Below, in pieces: positions 7,822-16,280 of a DNA stretch of 18,056 bases; position 1 is the stretch's first letter; every line of letters begins with the position of its first letter. Both the position numbers and the translations under genes were made by a program. The stretch comes from an uncultured Collinsella sp. (lineage in GTDB: Bacteria > Actinomycetota > Coriobacteriia > Coriobacteriales > Coriobacteriaceae), in NCBI GenBank assembly GCA_902465105.1, contig CABQLM010000045.1:1-18056 (forward strand). The letters run 5' to 3'. The notes under the pieces are model-generated. The model was not told where the DNA came from. It saw only the letters and a list, made by a program, of their open reading frames with translations, and ran no database searches.

Positions 7822-10698
7822 ATGTCTGATTCCTCTATCGTTATTCGCGGTGCGCGCGAGCACAACTTGCGCGATATCGATGTATCCATTCCACGCGACC
7901 AGCTCGTGGTCATTACCGGCCTTTCCGGCTCGGGCAAGAGCTCGCTAGCGTTCGACACTATCTATGCCGAGGGCCAGCGCCGTTATGTTGAGAGCCTGTC
8001 GAGCTATGCTCGCCAGTTCTTGGGTCAGATGGACAAGCCCGACCTGGATTCGATTGACGGTCTGTCGCCGGCCGTGTCGATTGATCAAAAGACGACATCC
8101 AAGAACCCGCGCTCGACGGTGGGTACCGTAACCGAGATTTATGACTACCTGCGACTGCTGTTTGCTCGCGTCGGTACGCCGCACTGTCCCGAGTGCGGTC
8201 GCATAATCGAGCGCCAGACGACCGATCAGGTTGCCGATAAAGTCCTGGCTGCGGGGGAGGGCCGTCGTGCGTTTGTGCTGGCGCCGGTAGTGCGCGGGCG
8301 CAAGGGCGAGTATGCCAAACTGTTCGAGGACCTTCGTGCGGAGGGCTTCAGCCGCGTGCGCGTCGACGGCAAGGTGCGCTCGCTCGACGACCCCATCGAT
8401 CTGGACAAAAAGTTCAAGCACGATATCGAGGTCGTGGTCGACCGCATTGTGATTCGAGAAAACTCTCTGGGCCGCATCGCCGAATCCGTTGAGCAGGCGA
8501 CTGCCTTGGCACATGGCAATGTGAACGTATATATGCTGCCCGATCGCGACGCTCCCGAGGGAACCGAGGGCGAGCTGCTGGAATACTCGCTGGCGTTGGC
8601 GTGCCCAGAGCACGGGCACTCCATCGATGACCTGCAACCGCGCGATTTTTCGTTCAATGCGCCCTATGGTGCGTGTCCCGAGTGCGACGGTCTGGGCTTT
8701 AAGAAAACGGTCGATGCCGAGGCCCTGATCGAGGATCCCTCGAAGTCGATTGCCGATGGCGTCTTTGGCAGCCTGTTCGGTAACTCCAACTACTATCCCC
8801 AGATTTTCGCCGCGGTCTGCAAGCACTTTAAGGTGAGCGCCGATACGCCGTGGGAGGACCTGCCCCCTCGGGTGCGTCGCGCGTTTTTGGATGGCATGGG
8901 CGACAAGAAGATCTCGGTCGACTATCAAAAGCTCGACGGTCGCCGCAGCCAGTGGGACACTAAGTTCTCGGGTGTGCGCAATATCCTGTACGAGCGCTAT
9001 ACCGAGACGACAAACGAGAACACTAAAGCGCGCCTCGAGAAGTACATTCGCGAGGAGCCGTGCTCGAGTTGCCATGGCGCTCGTCTTCGCCCCGAGATGC
9101 TCGCCGTTACCGTAGGCGGTAAGTCCATTTATGAGGTCTGTTGCCTGTCGTGTCGCGAGTCGCTCGAGTTTTTTGAGAGCCTCGAGCTCACCGAGCGCCA
9201 GCAGTTTATCGGCGGTCGTATCGTCAAGGAAATCTTGGAGCGCCTGCGATTCCTGGTCGATGTCGGGCTCGACTATCTGACACTCGACCGTGCTTCGGCG
9301 ACGCTTTCCGGAGGCGAGGCCCAGCGTATTCGCTTGGCAACGCAGATCGGTGCGGGTCTTATGGGCGTGCTCTATATTCTAGACGAGCCCTCGATTGGCC
9401 TTCACCAGCGTGATAACGAACGCCTGATTAAGACCCTTGAACGTCTGCGCGATATCGGTAACACCGTTATCGTCGTCGAGCACGATGAGGATACGATACG
9501 CGCCGCCGACTACGTGATCGATATGGGTCCCGGTGCAGGTGTTAACGGCGGACATGTGGTTGCCGCGGGGACTCCTGCCGAAATCATGGCATGCCCCGAA
9601 TCGATGACGGGTGCCTACCTGACCGGCAAACGAATGATTCGGGTTCCCGATGAACGCCGCAAGCCCGGTCGCGGCTGCCTTAAGATCACGGGCGCCCGCG
9701 CCAACAACCTCAAAAACGTTACCGCCAAGATTGAGTTCGGTACGCTTACGGTCGTTACCGGCGTGTCGGGATCGGGCAAGAGCTCCCTAGTTACCGACAC
9801 CATCGCACCTGCCCTTACGAATGCCATTCATCGCTCGACGCGTCCTGTGGGCCCGTACAAAAAGCTCGAGGGTATCGAGTGCATCGATAAGGTGATCGAC
9901 ATTGACCAGTCGCCGATCGGCCGTACACCGCGTTCCAATCCCGCTACGTACATTGGCCTGTGGGATGATCTGCGCGCGCTGTTTGCGAGCACACCGGAGT
10001 CGAAGGCACGCGGCTACTCGCCGGGACGTTTTTCCTTTAACGTGAGCGGCGGTCGCTGCGAAGCATGCAAGGGCGACGGACAAATTAAGATCGAGATGCA
10101 CTTCCTCCCCGATATCTATGTCCCCTGTGAGGTCTGCGGCGGCAAACGCTATAACCGCGAGACGCTTGAGGTCACCTACCGTGGTAAGACCATCTCTGAC
10201 GTGCTCGACATGAGCGTCACCGAGGCGCTGGCTTTCTTTGGCAATATTCCTCAGATTAAGCGCAAGCTCCAGACTCTGTATGATGTGGGCTTGGGTTATG
10301 TGAGCTTGGGCCAGCCGGCAACGACGCTTTCGGGTGGCGAGGCACAGCGCGTAAAGCTCGCTAAGGAACTCCATCGTCGCCAGACGGGCAAGACGTTCTA
10401 CATTCTGGATGAACCAACGACCGGCCTTCATTTTGAGGATGTCCGCCAGCTGCTCGACGTGCTGCAGCGCCTGGTCGATGCGGGCAACACGGTTCTGGTG
10501 ATCGAGCACAATCTCGATGTCATCAAGGTTGCCGACCGTCTGATCGATATGGGCCCCGAGGGCGGCAACGGCGGCGGAACTGTCGTGGTCTCGGGTACGC
10601 CAGAGCAGGTTGCGGCATGCCCGCAGAGCTATACCGGCAAGTTCTTGGCGCCGTTGCTCAAACGCGATAAGGAGCGTCAAGCGCAACTCGATGCCTAA
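7822..10698 (+). CDS. uvrA: UvrABC system protein A (damage-recognition ATPase)
   Basis: UvrA is the dimeric ABC-type ATPase that first recognises bulky DNA lesions and loads UvrB. The protein has 958 residues, normal for the family. The first nucleotide-binding half has Walker [10 protein letters not shown] at 33-41 and signature LSGGEAQR at 495-502. The second has Walker [10 protein letters not shown] at 647-655 and signature LSGGEAQR at 836-843. A C-terminal zinc module has cysteines at 746, 749, 769 and 772. The first zinc module reads C261-x2-H264...C285-x2-C288, with His in place of the second Cys; I recall this variant from other bacteria. ATG 7822 is preceded by two tandem ribosome sites, AGGAGG at 7804-7809 and AAGGAG at 7811-7816, the latter at ideal 5-base spacing. 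The gene is monocistronic, with its own terminator downstream and a possible LexA box upstream. Confidence 0.97.
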   Translation: MSDSSIVIRGAREHNLRDIDVSIPRDQLVVITGLSGSGKSSLAFDTIYAEGQRRYVESLSSYARQFLGQMDKPDLDSIDGLSPAVSIDQKTTSKNPRSTVGTVTEIYDYLRLLFARVGTPHCPECGRIIERQTTDQVADKVLAAGEGRRAFVLAPVVRGRKGEYAKLFEDLRAEGFSRVRVDGKVRSLDDPIDLDKKFKHDIEVVVDRIVIRENSLGRIAESVEQATALAHGNVNVYMLPDRDAPEGTEGELLEYSLALACPEHGHSIDDLQPRDFSFNAPYGACPECDGLGFKKTVDAEALIEDPSKSIADGVFGSLFGNSNYYPQIFAAVCKHFKVSADTPWEDLPPRVRRAFLDGMGDKKISVDYQKLDGRRSQWDTKFSGVRNILYERYTETTNENTKARLEKYIREEPCSSCHGARLRPEMLAVTVGGKSIYEVCCLSCRESLEFFESLELTERQQFIGGRIVKEILERLRFLVDVGLDYLTLDRASATLSGGEAQRIRLATQIGAGLMGVLYILDEPSIGLHQRDNERLIKTLERLRDIGNTVIVVEHDEDTIRAADYVIDMGPGAGVNGGHVVAAGTPAEIMACPESMTGAYLTGKRMIRVPDERRKPGRGCLKITGARANNLKNVTAKIEFGTLTVVTGVSGSGKSSLVTDTIAPALTNAIHRSTRPVGPYKKLEGIECIDKVIDIDQSPIGRTPRSNPATYIGLWDDLRALFASTPESKARGYSPGRFSFNVSGGRCEACKGDGQIKIEMHFLPDIYVPCEVCGGKRYNRETLEVTYRGKTISDVLDMSVTEALAFFGNIPQIKRKLQTLYDVGLGYVSLGQPATTLSGGEAQRVKLAKELHRRQTGKTFYILDEPTTGLHFEDVRQLLDVLQRLVDAGNTVLVIEHNLDVIKVADRLIDMGPEGGNGGGTVVVSGTPEQVAACPQSYTGKFLAPLLKRDKERQAQLDA

Positions 10699-10720
10699 TA
10701 CATAGGTGTTTTTGAAACAT

Positions 10721-10760
10721 GAGCGCCGCCGATTCCTTGCGATTCGGTGGCGCTCTCTTT
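10721..10760 (+). terminator. Intrinsic terminator of uvrA
   Basis: A 12-bp stem with one G-U pair (10721-10732 with 10744-10755, 11-base loop) is followed by TCTTT. It begins 22 bases after the uvrA stop codon and separates uvrA from the ybaK-murJ-uvrC unit. Confidence 0.85.
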
Positions 10761-10791
10761 GTCGAGATAGCGTATGCCGCGCAAATGGACA

Positions 10792-10797
10792 TATACT
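10792..10797 (+). promoter_or_regulatory. Candidate -10 box of the ybaK-murJ-uvrC operon
   Basis: After the uvrA terminator a promoter is needed for ybaK. TATACT (5 of 6) would start transcription near 10804, about 30 bases before the ybaK ATG. No strong -35 hexamer is seen at the right distance. The surrounding 10786-10818 stretch is noticeably AT-rich. Confidence 0.35.
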
Positions 10798-10834
10798 TAA
10801 ATGTTGCGTTCGTATATGAGGGAAAGGATATGCC

Positions 10835-11335
10835 ATGCCGAAGGCCGTGAAGACGCCAAAGACCAACGCCATGCGTGAGCTGGAAAGCGCCGGCATCCCC
10901 TATGTTCTCCATACGTACGAAGACGATGGCGATGAATCAGCGGGCCTTGGCGTTGCGATTTCCGAACAGCTTGGTGAGGAGCCCGGCCAGGGATTCAAAA
11001 CTCTGGTCTGTGTCACGCCGTCAAACGATCACGTTGTGTGCTGCATTCCCGTTGCCGACGAGCTTGACCTGAAAGCTGCCGCGCGCGCCGCAGGGGAGAA
11101 ATCTCTCACCATGATGCACGTGAAGGATTTGCTTGCCGCGACTGGCTATGTGCGCGGTGGCTGTAGTCCTGTCGGTATGAAAAAGCGCTATCGGACGCTG
11201 ATTGATGAGACATGTGTCCTTTGGGATACCATTTTTATCTCGGGAGGCAAGCGAGGCTACCAGCTTGAGGTTGCACCCGACGACTTAGTTGCATTTTGCG
11301 GGGCCACGGTCGCCCCGATTACGAGAGAGGACTGA
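10835..11335 (+). CDS. ybaK: Cys-tRNA deacylase, YbaK/EbsC family
   Basis: This is a YbaK/EbsC-family trans-editing protein, which hydrolyses Cys-tRNA(Pro) (and Cys-tRNA(Cys)) to prevent cysteine being inserted at proline codons. The protein has 166 residues, usual for the family. The hallmark G-Y-V-R-G-G-C-S-P-V-G-M-K-K motif is present at about 107-120, with the conserved lysine expected earlier (FKTLV) at about 53-57 and the FISGGKRG motif near the C-terminus. ATG 10835 has AAAGGA at 10823-10828 with 6-base spacing. It is followed after 3 bases by murJ, so they are cotranscribed. The pairing with murJ has no obvious functional logic. Other members of the family edit different mischarged tRNAs (ProX, YeaK), but the CSPVGMKK signature favours YbaK. 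Confidence 0.93.
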   Translation: MPKAVKTPKTNAMRELESAGIPYVLHTYEDDGDESAGLGVAISEQLGEEPGQGFKTLVCVTPSNDHVVCCIPVADELDLKAAARAAGEKSLTMMHVKDLLAATGYVRGGCSPVGMKKRYRTLIDETCVLWDTIFISGGKRGYQLEVAPDDLVAFCGATVAPITRED

Positions 11336-11338
11336 GCG

Positions 11339-13237
11339 ATGCCGCAAGAATCAAAGCGCGGGGCTCATTTTGCAAAAGGGGCATCGCATCAGGCTCCGAC
11401 CTCCCATGTGACTTCTGTCGACAATTGTGACTTGAGGGTTTTACCGGGAAGAACTGACCCGGGTGAGACGGCTGTTTTTCTTCGCGCTGCCGGCGTGGAC
11501 AACGCCGAGGCTCGTTCAAACCTTACAACGGCATGTCCCGAAGAGACTGCGGTGTTTTTAATGGCGGCGCAAGGGAACAGTGCCGCTCCACTCTATAGCG
11601 ACGAGCGGGACGTTGTTTCTGCTGGGCACGATTATGAAGCGTCGGCTTCGGATGACATGGGCTCATCCGATTATTCAACGGTCGGTCGCTCTGCCGGACT
11701 CATGACGGTGCTCACTATCATTTCGCGCCTCACGGGTTTCATTCGTACCTGGGCTATGGCTGCGGCAATCGGAATGTCGCTGCTCTCTTCCTCATACCAG
11801 GTTGCCAATAACCTCCCCAACATGCTTTACGAGCTGGTGATGGGCGGCATGCTGGTGACGGCATTCTTGCCGGTCTATATGGGCGTGAGACGAGAGCGGG
11901 GCCGTGATGCGTCCAATGAATACGTTGGCAATCTGCTCGGTATCCTCCTTCTGCTGTTGGGCGGCATTTCGGTTTTGGGCACCGTTTTCGCTCCGGGCTT
12001 CATTTGGACACAGTCGTTTCTTTCGGGCGAGGGCGGAAGCATGGACACCGCCGCGTTCATGTTTCGCTTTTTTGCTATCCAAATATTGTTCTATGGTCTG
12101 GGTTCGGTGTTCTCGGGCGTTCTCAATGCACATCGAGATTACTTTTGGTCGACGTTCGCCCCGGTGCTTAACAATGTGATTGTCATCTTGAGTTTTATGG
12201 GCTTTGCCCCCGTATGCGCTCGATTTGGCGAGCAGGCCGGCATCATCTTGATCTCGTTTGGTACGACGCTTGGCGTTTTTGTGCAAATGGCCTGCCAGAT
12301 TCCTGCGCTCGCCAAGCATGGCGTGCATCCCCGCATCCATGTCGATTTCAAGGACCCCGCGCTGCGTAGAACCGTTGCGCTCGGCATACCCACGCTGCTC
12401 GCTACGGTCTGCATGTTTGTGTCGACCTCCATCACAAATGCCGCCGCGCTGGTGGTACAGCCCGAGACCGGTCCTTCCGTCATCGCGTATGCGCGCCTGT
12501 GGTACACGTTGCCCTACGCGCTGATTGCCGCTTCGCTTTCGACGGCGCTGTACACCGAGCTCTCTCACGATGCGCAGGAGAAAGATTACGACAGTGTCCG
12601 TATGGGCATCTCGCACGGTGTCGCCCAGATGCTGTTCTTCCTGATCCCGTTTGCGTTGTACCTGATTGTTTTCGCCCGTCCGCTCAACATGATTTACTGT
12701 GCCGGCAAGTTTGATGAGTCTGGCGTGGCGCTGGTGTCCGAGTTCCTTGTCTATCTGGCGCTCTCGCTGCCGCTCTACGGCGTGGTCGTGCTGATGCAGA
12801 AGAGCTTCTCTGCTCTGCTTGATATGAAGCCCTATGGCCGCTATTGTCTGTACTCCGCCATTGGGCAGGCCGGTTCGGTACTGCTGTTCGGAGTGGCCCT
12901 CGGCTACGGCATGCCGGCCATCGCGCTTTCATATGTCGTCGACTACGTTATCTTGGTCGGTTGTTCGCTGTGGTGGCTGCGTCGTCGTCTGCATGGCCTT
13001 CAGGTTAAGTCCATACTGCACGGAGGCTTCTTTGGCCTTTTGCTTGGAGGGCTGGGCGCGGCGACGGGCGCCGTCGTTATGTGGGCGCTCGAGCACTTTG
13101 TCGGAGCGCTCGGTGGCTCGATTCTGGTTACCTTGGGCTATGTTTGCGTTGCGGGCATCGTCTCACTCGCCGTCACCTTTGGTCTGGCCGTCGCCTTTAA
13201 GATGCCCGAGGTCTCTGCGTTGCTTCGCCGCAAGTAG
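11339..13237 (+). CDS. murJ: Lipid II flippase MurJ (MviN) with a long N-terminal extension
   Basis: MurJ flips the peptidoglycan precursor lipid II across the cytoplasmic membrane. The protein has 632 residues, against roughly 510-550 for a bare transporter. The core starts at about residue 117, with the family motif ISRLTGFIR at 128-136 and then the NLPNMLYELVMGGMLVTAF segment, and continues as multiple hydrophobic helices to the C-terminus. The first roughly 115 residues are hydrophilic and low in complexity. They hold a repeated motif: P-G-E-T-A-V-F-L-R-A-A at 41-51 and P-E-E-T-A-V-F-L-M-A-A at 67-77. ATG 11339 is only 3 bases after the ybaK stop and is preceded by GAGAGG (about 11325-11330). 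No internal in-frame ATG near the core has a comparable ribosome site, so the extension is probably translated. uvrC begins 6 bases downstream. In M. tuberculosis MviN is controlled through Ser/Thr phosphorylation and an FHA protein; the extension may play a similar part (inference). Confidence 0.93.
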   Translation: MPQESKRGAHFAKGASHQAPTSHVTSVDNCDLRVLPGRTDPGETAVFLRAAGVDNAEARSNLTTACPEETAVFLMAAQGNSAAPLYSDERDVVSAGHDYEASASDDMGSSDYSTVGRSAGLMTVLTIISRLTGFIRTWAMAAAIGMSLLSSSYQVANNLPNMLYELVMGGMLVTAFLPVYMGVRRERGRDASNEYVGNLLGILLLLLGGISVLGTVFAPGFIWTQSFLSGEGGSMDTAAFMFRFFAIQILFYGLGSVFSGVLNAHRDYFWSTFAPVLNNVIVILSFMGFAPVCARFGEQAGIILISFGTTLGVFVQMACQIPALAKHGVHPRIHVDFKDPALRRTVALGIPTLLATVCMFVSTSITNAAALVVQPETGPSVIAYARLWYTLPYALIAASLSTALYTELSHDAQEKDYDSVRMGISHGVAQMLFFLIPFALYLIVFARPLNMIYCAGKFDESGVALVSEFLVYLALSLPLYGVVVLMQKSFSALLDMKPYGRYCLYSAIGQAGSVLLFGVALGYGMPAIALSYVVDYVILVGCSLWWLRRRLHGLQVKSILHGGFFGLLLGGLGAATGAVVMWALEHFVGALGGSILVTLGYVCVAGIVSLAVTFGLAVAFKMPEVSALLRRK

Positions 13238-13243
13238 GTAAAC

Positions 13244-15181
13244 GTGACGGGTCGCGATAACATTCCAACCCTTGCCGAACAGGTCTCGCGCGTTCCCACG
13301 CAGCCCGGCTGCTACCTTTGGAAAGACGCCAAGGGCGATGTCATCTACGTTGGCAAGGCGAAAAACCTGCGCGCCCGTATGCGTCAGTACGTGACGCTGC
13401 AGGACGAGCGCCAGAAGATCCCGCTTATGATGCAGCTGGTGGCGAGCTTCGACTATATCGTTGTGGAGACCGAGCACGAGGCATTGGTACTCGAGCGCAA
13501 TCTAATCGGTCAGTACCATCCGTACTTTAACGTTGATCTTAAGGACGATAAGAGTTATCCCTTTATCGCTATTACCAAGGGCGATCTATTTCCCGCTATT
13601 AAATACACGCGTGAGCGCCATAAGCCAGGGACGCGCTATTTTGGCCCCTATACCGATAGCCGTGCGGCGCGTGAAACCATCGATACGCTGCGCAAGGTCA
13701 TTCCCATTTGCTCAGCATCCTGTGCGGAGTGGCGTCGCTGCCGCCGCATCGTCGAATCTCATAAGGGCGAAGAAGACATCGTCAATATGATTTGCGCGCA
13801 AAACGGACGCCCTTGCTTTGACTATCATGTCGGTCGTGGCCCGGGCGCATGCGTCGGCGCGATTTCTCCTGCGGATTATGCCAAGAACGTCAAACGTGTC
13901 GAACGTTTTTTGTCTGGCCATCGCAAGGACGTCGTCGACGAGCTGACATTCGAGATGACGGAGGCCGCCGAGGCGCTTGATTTTGAGCGCGCCGCCCGTG
14001 TCAAGCGCCGACTGGACGTCATTAGGGGCCTGGACGATCGCCAACAGGTTGTCTTTCCATCGAGCGTCGATATCGATGTTATCGGCTTCTATCGCGAAGA
14101 GACCATTTCCGCCGCTTGCGTTTTTGTCGTGCGTGAGGGCCGAACGGTTCGAACCTGCGAGTTCATTCTCGATAAGGGTTTGGATGTCGACGAAGAGGAA
14201 CTTCAATCGGGCTTTCTTAAGCGCTATTACGACGAGACGGCTGATATTCCAGCTGAGATCAACCTCTCTGTCGAGCTTGAGGATGCGGAGGCGCTGGGGG
14301 AGTGGCTTGCAGGCAAGCGCGAGCGCTCCTGTCATCTCCATAGGCCACAGCGTGGCGAAAAGCACCGTTTGCTCGATATGGCATCCAAAAATGCGCGCCA
14401 TGCCCTCATGCGCTACATGATGCGTACGGGGTATGCCGACGACCGCACCAATCGGGCGCTCTTGGAGCTCGAAAGCGCGTTGGCGCTGCCATCGCCGCCG
14501 TTACGTATCGAGTGCTTCGATATCTCTACGCTGCATGGCACCTTTACGGTTGCCTCGATGGTGGTGTTTACCAACGGCCGAGCCGACAAGAGCCAGTATC
14601 GCCGCTTTAAAATCCAGACCGAATTGGACGAGGCGAACGACTTCGTTTCGATGTCCGAGGTTTTGGGGCGTCGCTATGCTCCCGAGCGGATGGCCGACGA
14701 ACGTTTTGGCTCGCGCCCCGATTTGCTCGTTGTCGACGGCGGCAAGCCGCAATTGACTGCTGCAATCAGGCAGCTCGAATCTCTGGGTCTTGATATCCCC
14801 GTATGCGGTCTGGCCAAAGCCGACGAGGAAGTGTTCGTTCCCTGGGACGATACTCCGGTTGTGCTGCCGACAGGGTCTGCCTCGCTGTATCTGATCAAGC
14901 AGGTGCGCGATGAGTCGCATCGATTTGCAATCACGTTTCACCGAGAGTTGCGTGGAAAGGCCATGACGGTCTCGGTGCTGGATGATGTCCCGGGCGTGGG
15001 TCCTACCAGAAAGCGTGCCATCATGCGCCATTTTGGTTCCATGAAACGGCTAAGGTCGGCAACCGAGCAAGAAATCTCTGAGGTCCGCGGTGTGCCATCC
15101 GATGTCGCAAGGGCGGTTTACCGGGCTCTTGCAGCATGGAACGACGAACGAGGCCCGTCGTTTGCCGACCACGAAAGCTAG
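13244..15181 (+). CDS. uvrC: UvrABC system protein C (dual-incision nuclease)
   Basis: UvrC makes the 3' and 5' incisions around a lesion held by UvrB. The protein has 645 residues. An N-terminal GIY-YIG nuclease begins with GCYLWKD at 22-28 and VIYVGKAKNLR at 33-43. A UVR domain lies at about 229-263, and the RNase H-like nuclease shows Asp426 (FDIST), Asp466 (NDFVSM), Asp498 (VDGGKPQL) and His566 (FHREL). These correspond to E. coli D399, D438, D466 and H538. The C-terminus has tandem helix-hairpin-helix motifs (DDVPGVGPTRKRAI). Both active sites therefore look intact. The cysteine region is unusual (Cys156, 160, 166, 184, 191, 203, with Gly199 where the third cluster cysteine normally sits). 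Translation starts at GTG 13244, 6 bases after the murJ stop, with a weak AGGT site overlapping that stop. This suggests coupling to murJ. Confidence 0.96.
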   Translation: MTGRDNIPTLAEQVSRVPTQPGCYLWKDAKGDVIYVGKAKNLRARMRQYVTLQDERQKIPLMMQLVASFDYIVVETEHEALVLERNLIGQYHPYFNVDLKDDKSYPFIAITKGDLFPAIKYTRERHKPGTRYFGPYTDSRAARETIDTLRKVIPICSASCAEWRRCRRIVESHKGEEDIVNMICAQNGRPCFDYHVGRGPGACVGAISPADYAKNVKRVERFLSGHRKDVVDELTFEMTEAAEALDFERAARVKRRLDVIRGLDDRQQVVFPSSVDIDVIGFYREETISAACVFVVREGRTVRTCEFILDKGLDVDEEELQSGFLKRYYDETADIPAEINLSVELEDAEALGEWLAGKRERSCHLHRPQRGEKHRLLDMASKNARHALMRYMMRTGYADDRTNRALLELESALALPSPPLRIECFDISTLHGTFTVASMVVFTNGRADKSQYRRFKIQTELDEANDFVSMSEVLGRRYAPERMADERFGSRPDLLVVDGGKPQLTAAIRQLESLGLDIPVCGLAKADEEVFVPWDDTPVVLPTGSASLYLIKQVRDESHRFAITFHRELRGKAMTVSVLDDVPGVGPTRKRAIMRHFGSMKRLRSATEQEISEVRGVPSDVARAVYRALAAWNDERGPSFADHES

Positions 15182-15259
15182 GCGGCGTGCTTCGCCGCGC
15201 ATGTCTGCAGGGACCGTGCGTTCGCATGGGAAGGACTGCGCTTTGGTACGCAAGATGGG

Positions 15260-15286
15260 TTGCGTGACCGTATGGGGCGGTATACT
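15260..15286 (+). promoter_or_regulatory. Candidate promoter for rapZ-whiA
   Basis: TATACT (15281-15286, 5 of 6) with TTGCGT (15260-15265) as a possible -35 at a short 15-bp spacing. It falls in the 172-base gap between uvrC and rapZ and would give a leader of about 60 bases containing the hairpin at 15306-15333. A short GCGGCG/CGCCGC hairpin (15182-15198) just after uvrC lacks a T tract. I see nothing else in 15199-15259. Confidence 0.45.
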
Positions 15287-15305
15287 CATGTAGGGCAATT
15301 GGCCG

Positions 15306-15341
15306 TGCGGGATCTATCTATTTGTGTCCCGCATTTGTTTT
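15306..15341 (+). terminator. Terminator-like hairpin in the rapZ leader
   Basis: A perfect 7-bp stem TGCGGGA/TCCCGCA (15306-15312 with 15327-15333, 14-base loop) is followed by TTTGTTTT (15334-15341). It touches the AGGAGG ribosome site of rapZ at 15342-15347. It may be the terminator of the ybaK-murJ-uvrC operon, or an attenuator within the rapZ leader, depending on where the rapZ promoter is. Confidence 0.6.
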
Positions 15342-15353
15342 AGGAGGCAGCAC

Positions 15354-16274
15354 ATGCTTAGGGGAGATGCCATGGATGCGGCGGAGCGATCGGATCGCAT
15401 CCCCGATATCGTCGTCATTACCGGAATGTCTGGGTCGGGCAGAACGCAGGCCATGCATGTGTTTGAGGACATGGGCTATTTTTGCATCGATAACCTGCCT
15501 CCTCGCTTAATAGCCCAGCTCGCCGAGCTCGTCGGTATTAATACGGGGGTGGGGAGACACCTTGCGGTCACGTGCGACCTGCGCAGCCAAGGTTTGTTCG
15601 ACGAACTTCTCGATGCCGTAGCTGCTCTCGAGGAGCATGAGATGAGCTGCGATATCGTCTTTCTCGAAGCTTCCGATGAAGTGCTGATTCGTCGCTACAG
15701 CGAAAACCGCCGTCGTCATCCTATCGCCAAGCCGGGCGAGACTACGGCAGATGCGATACAGCGTGAGCGCTTGCAGCTCCAGGGCGTGCGCGACCGAGCC
15801 GATATGATTATCGACACGAGCCGCCTTCGCACCTCTGCTCTGCGTAATAAGCTGCGTTTGGCGTTTTCCGAGCTGTCCGATCAACAGCTCATGGATGTTC
15901 ACGTGTTTTCATTTGGCTTTAAGCACGGTATGCCCGTCGAGGCGGACATCATGATCGATGTTCGCTTCCTGCCCAATCCGTTCTATGACCCCGAGATGCG
16001 CACGCTGACCGGCCTCGACAAGAAGGTATCCGACTTTGTCCTGGACCATCCCAAGACGCAGGAGTTCTGGAAGGCTTGGACTCAGTTGCTCGATACGGTA
16101 ATGCCGGGTTATATCGCGGAAGGTAAGCCACAGCTTTCCATTGCCATCGGCTGCACGGGCGGTCAGCACCGCAGCGTTGCCATTGCAGAGGCCACGGCCC
16201 GATACTTGGAAGGTGCTCAGTATCACGTGAGCATTTCTCATCGCGACTTGTCGCGTGCCAACACGAAAGCATAG
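15354..16274 (+). CDS. rapZ: RapZ/YvcJ-family nucleotide-binding protein
   Basis: RapZ/YvcJ proteins are P-loop nucleotide-binding proteins. In E. coli RapZ is an RNA-binding adaptor controlling GlmS and amino-sugar supply; in Gram-positives the role is less clear. The protein has 306 residues. Its P-loop reads GMSGSGRT at 24-31, with Arg in place of the Walker Lys, a form I recall as common in actinobacterial members. DNLPP follows closely, and the C-terminal RapZ domain has FSFGFKHGMP, DVRFLPNPFY and IGCTGGQHRSV. ATG 15354 is chosen because a full AGGAGG (15342-15347) lies 6 bases before it. A second in-frame ATG at 15372 with its own GGGGAG (15361-15366) would remove six residues and is a possible alternative start. 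whiA follows after 6 bases. The gene yvcK, which often lies between rapZ and whiA, is absent. Confidence 0.94.
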   Translation: MLRGDAMDAAERSDRIPDIVVITGMSGSGRTQAMHVFEDMGYFCIDNLPPRLIAQLAELVGINTGVGRHLAVTCDLRSQGLFDELLDAVAALEEHEMSCDIVFLEASDEVLIRRYSENRRRHPIAKPGETTADAIQRERLQLQGVRDRADMIIDTSRLRTSALRNKLRLAFSELSDQQLMDVHVFSFGFKHGMPVEADIMIDVRFLPNPFYDPEMRTLTGLDKKVSDFVLDHPKTQEFWKAWTQLLDTVMPGYIAEGKPQLSIAIGCTGGQHRSVAIAEATARYLEGAQYHVSISHRDLSRANTKA

Positions 16275-16280
16275 GTTTGA

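Noticed and set aside
9787..10896. A 369-codon open frame antisense to the uvrA 3' end and ybaK start
   Set aside because: It runs across the uvrA terminator and into the next gene, has no domain signature, and is explained by the codon structure of uvrA.
15182..15198. GCGGCG/CGCCGC hairpin right after uvrC as a terminator
   Set aside because: The 6-bp stem has no T tract after it (GCATGTCTGC follows), so it does not qualify as an intrinsic terminator.
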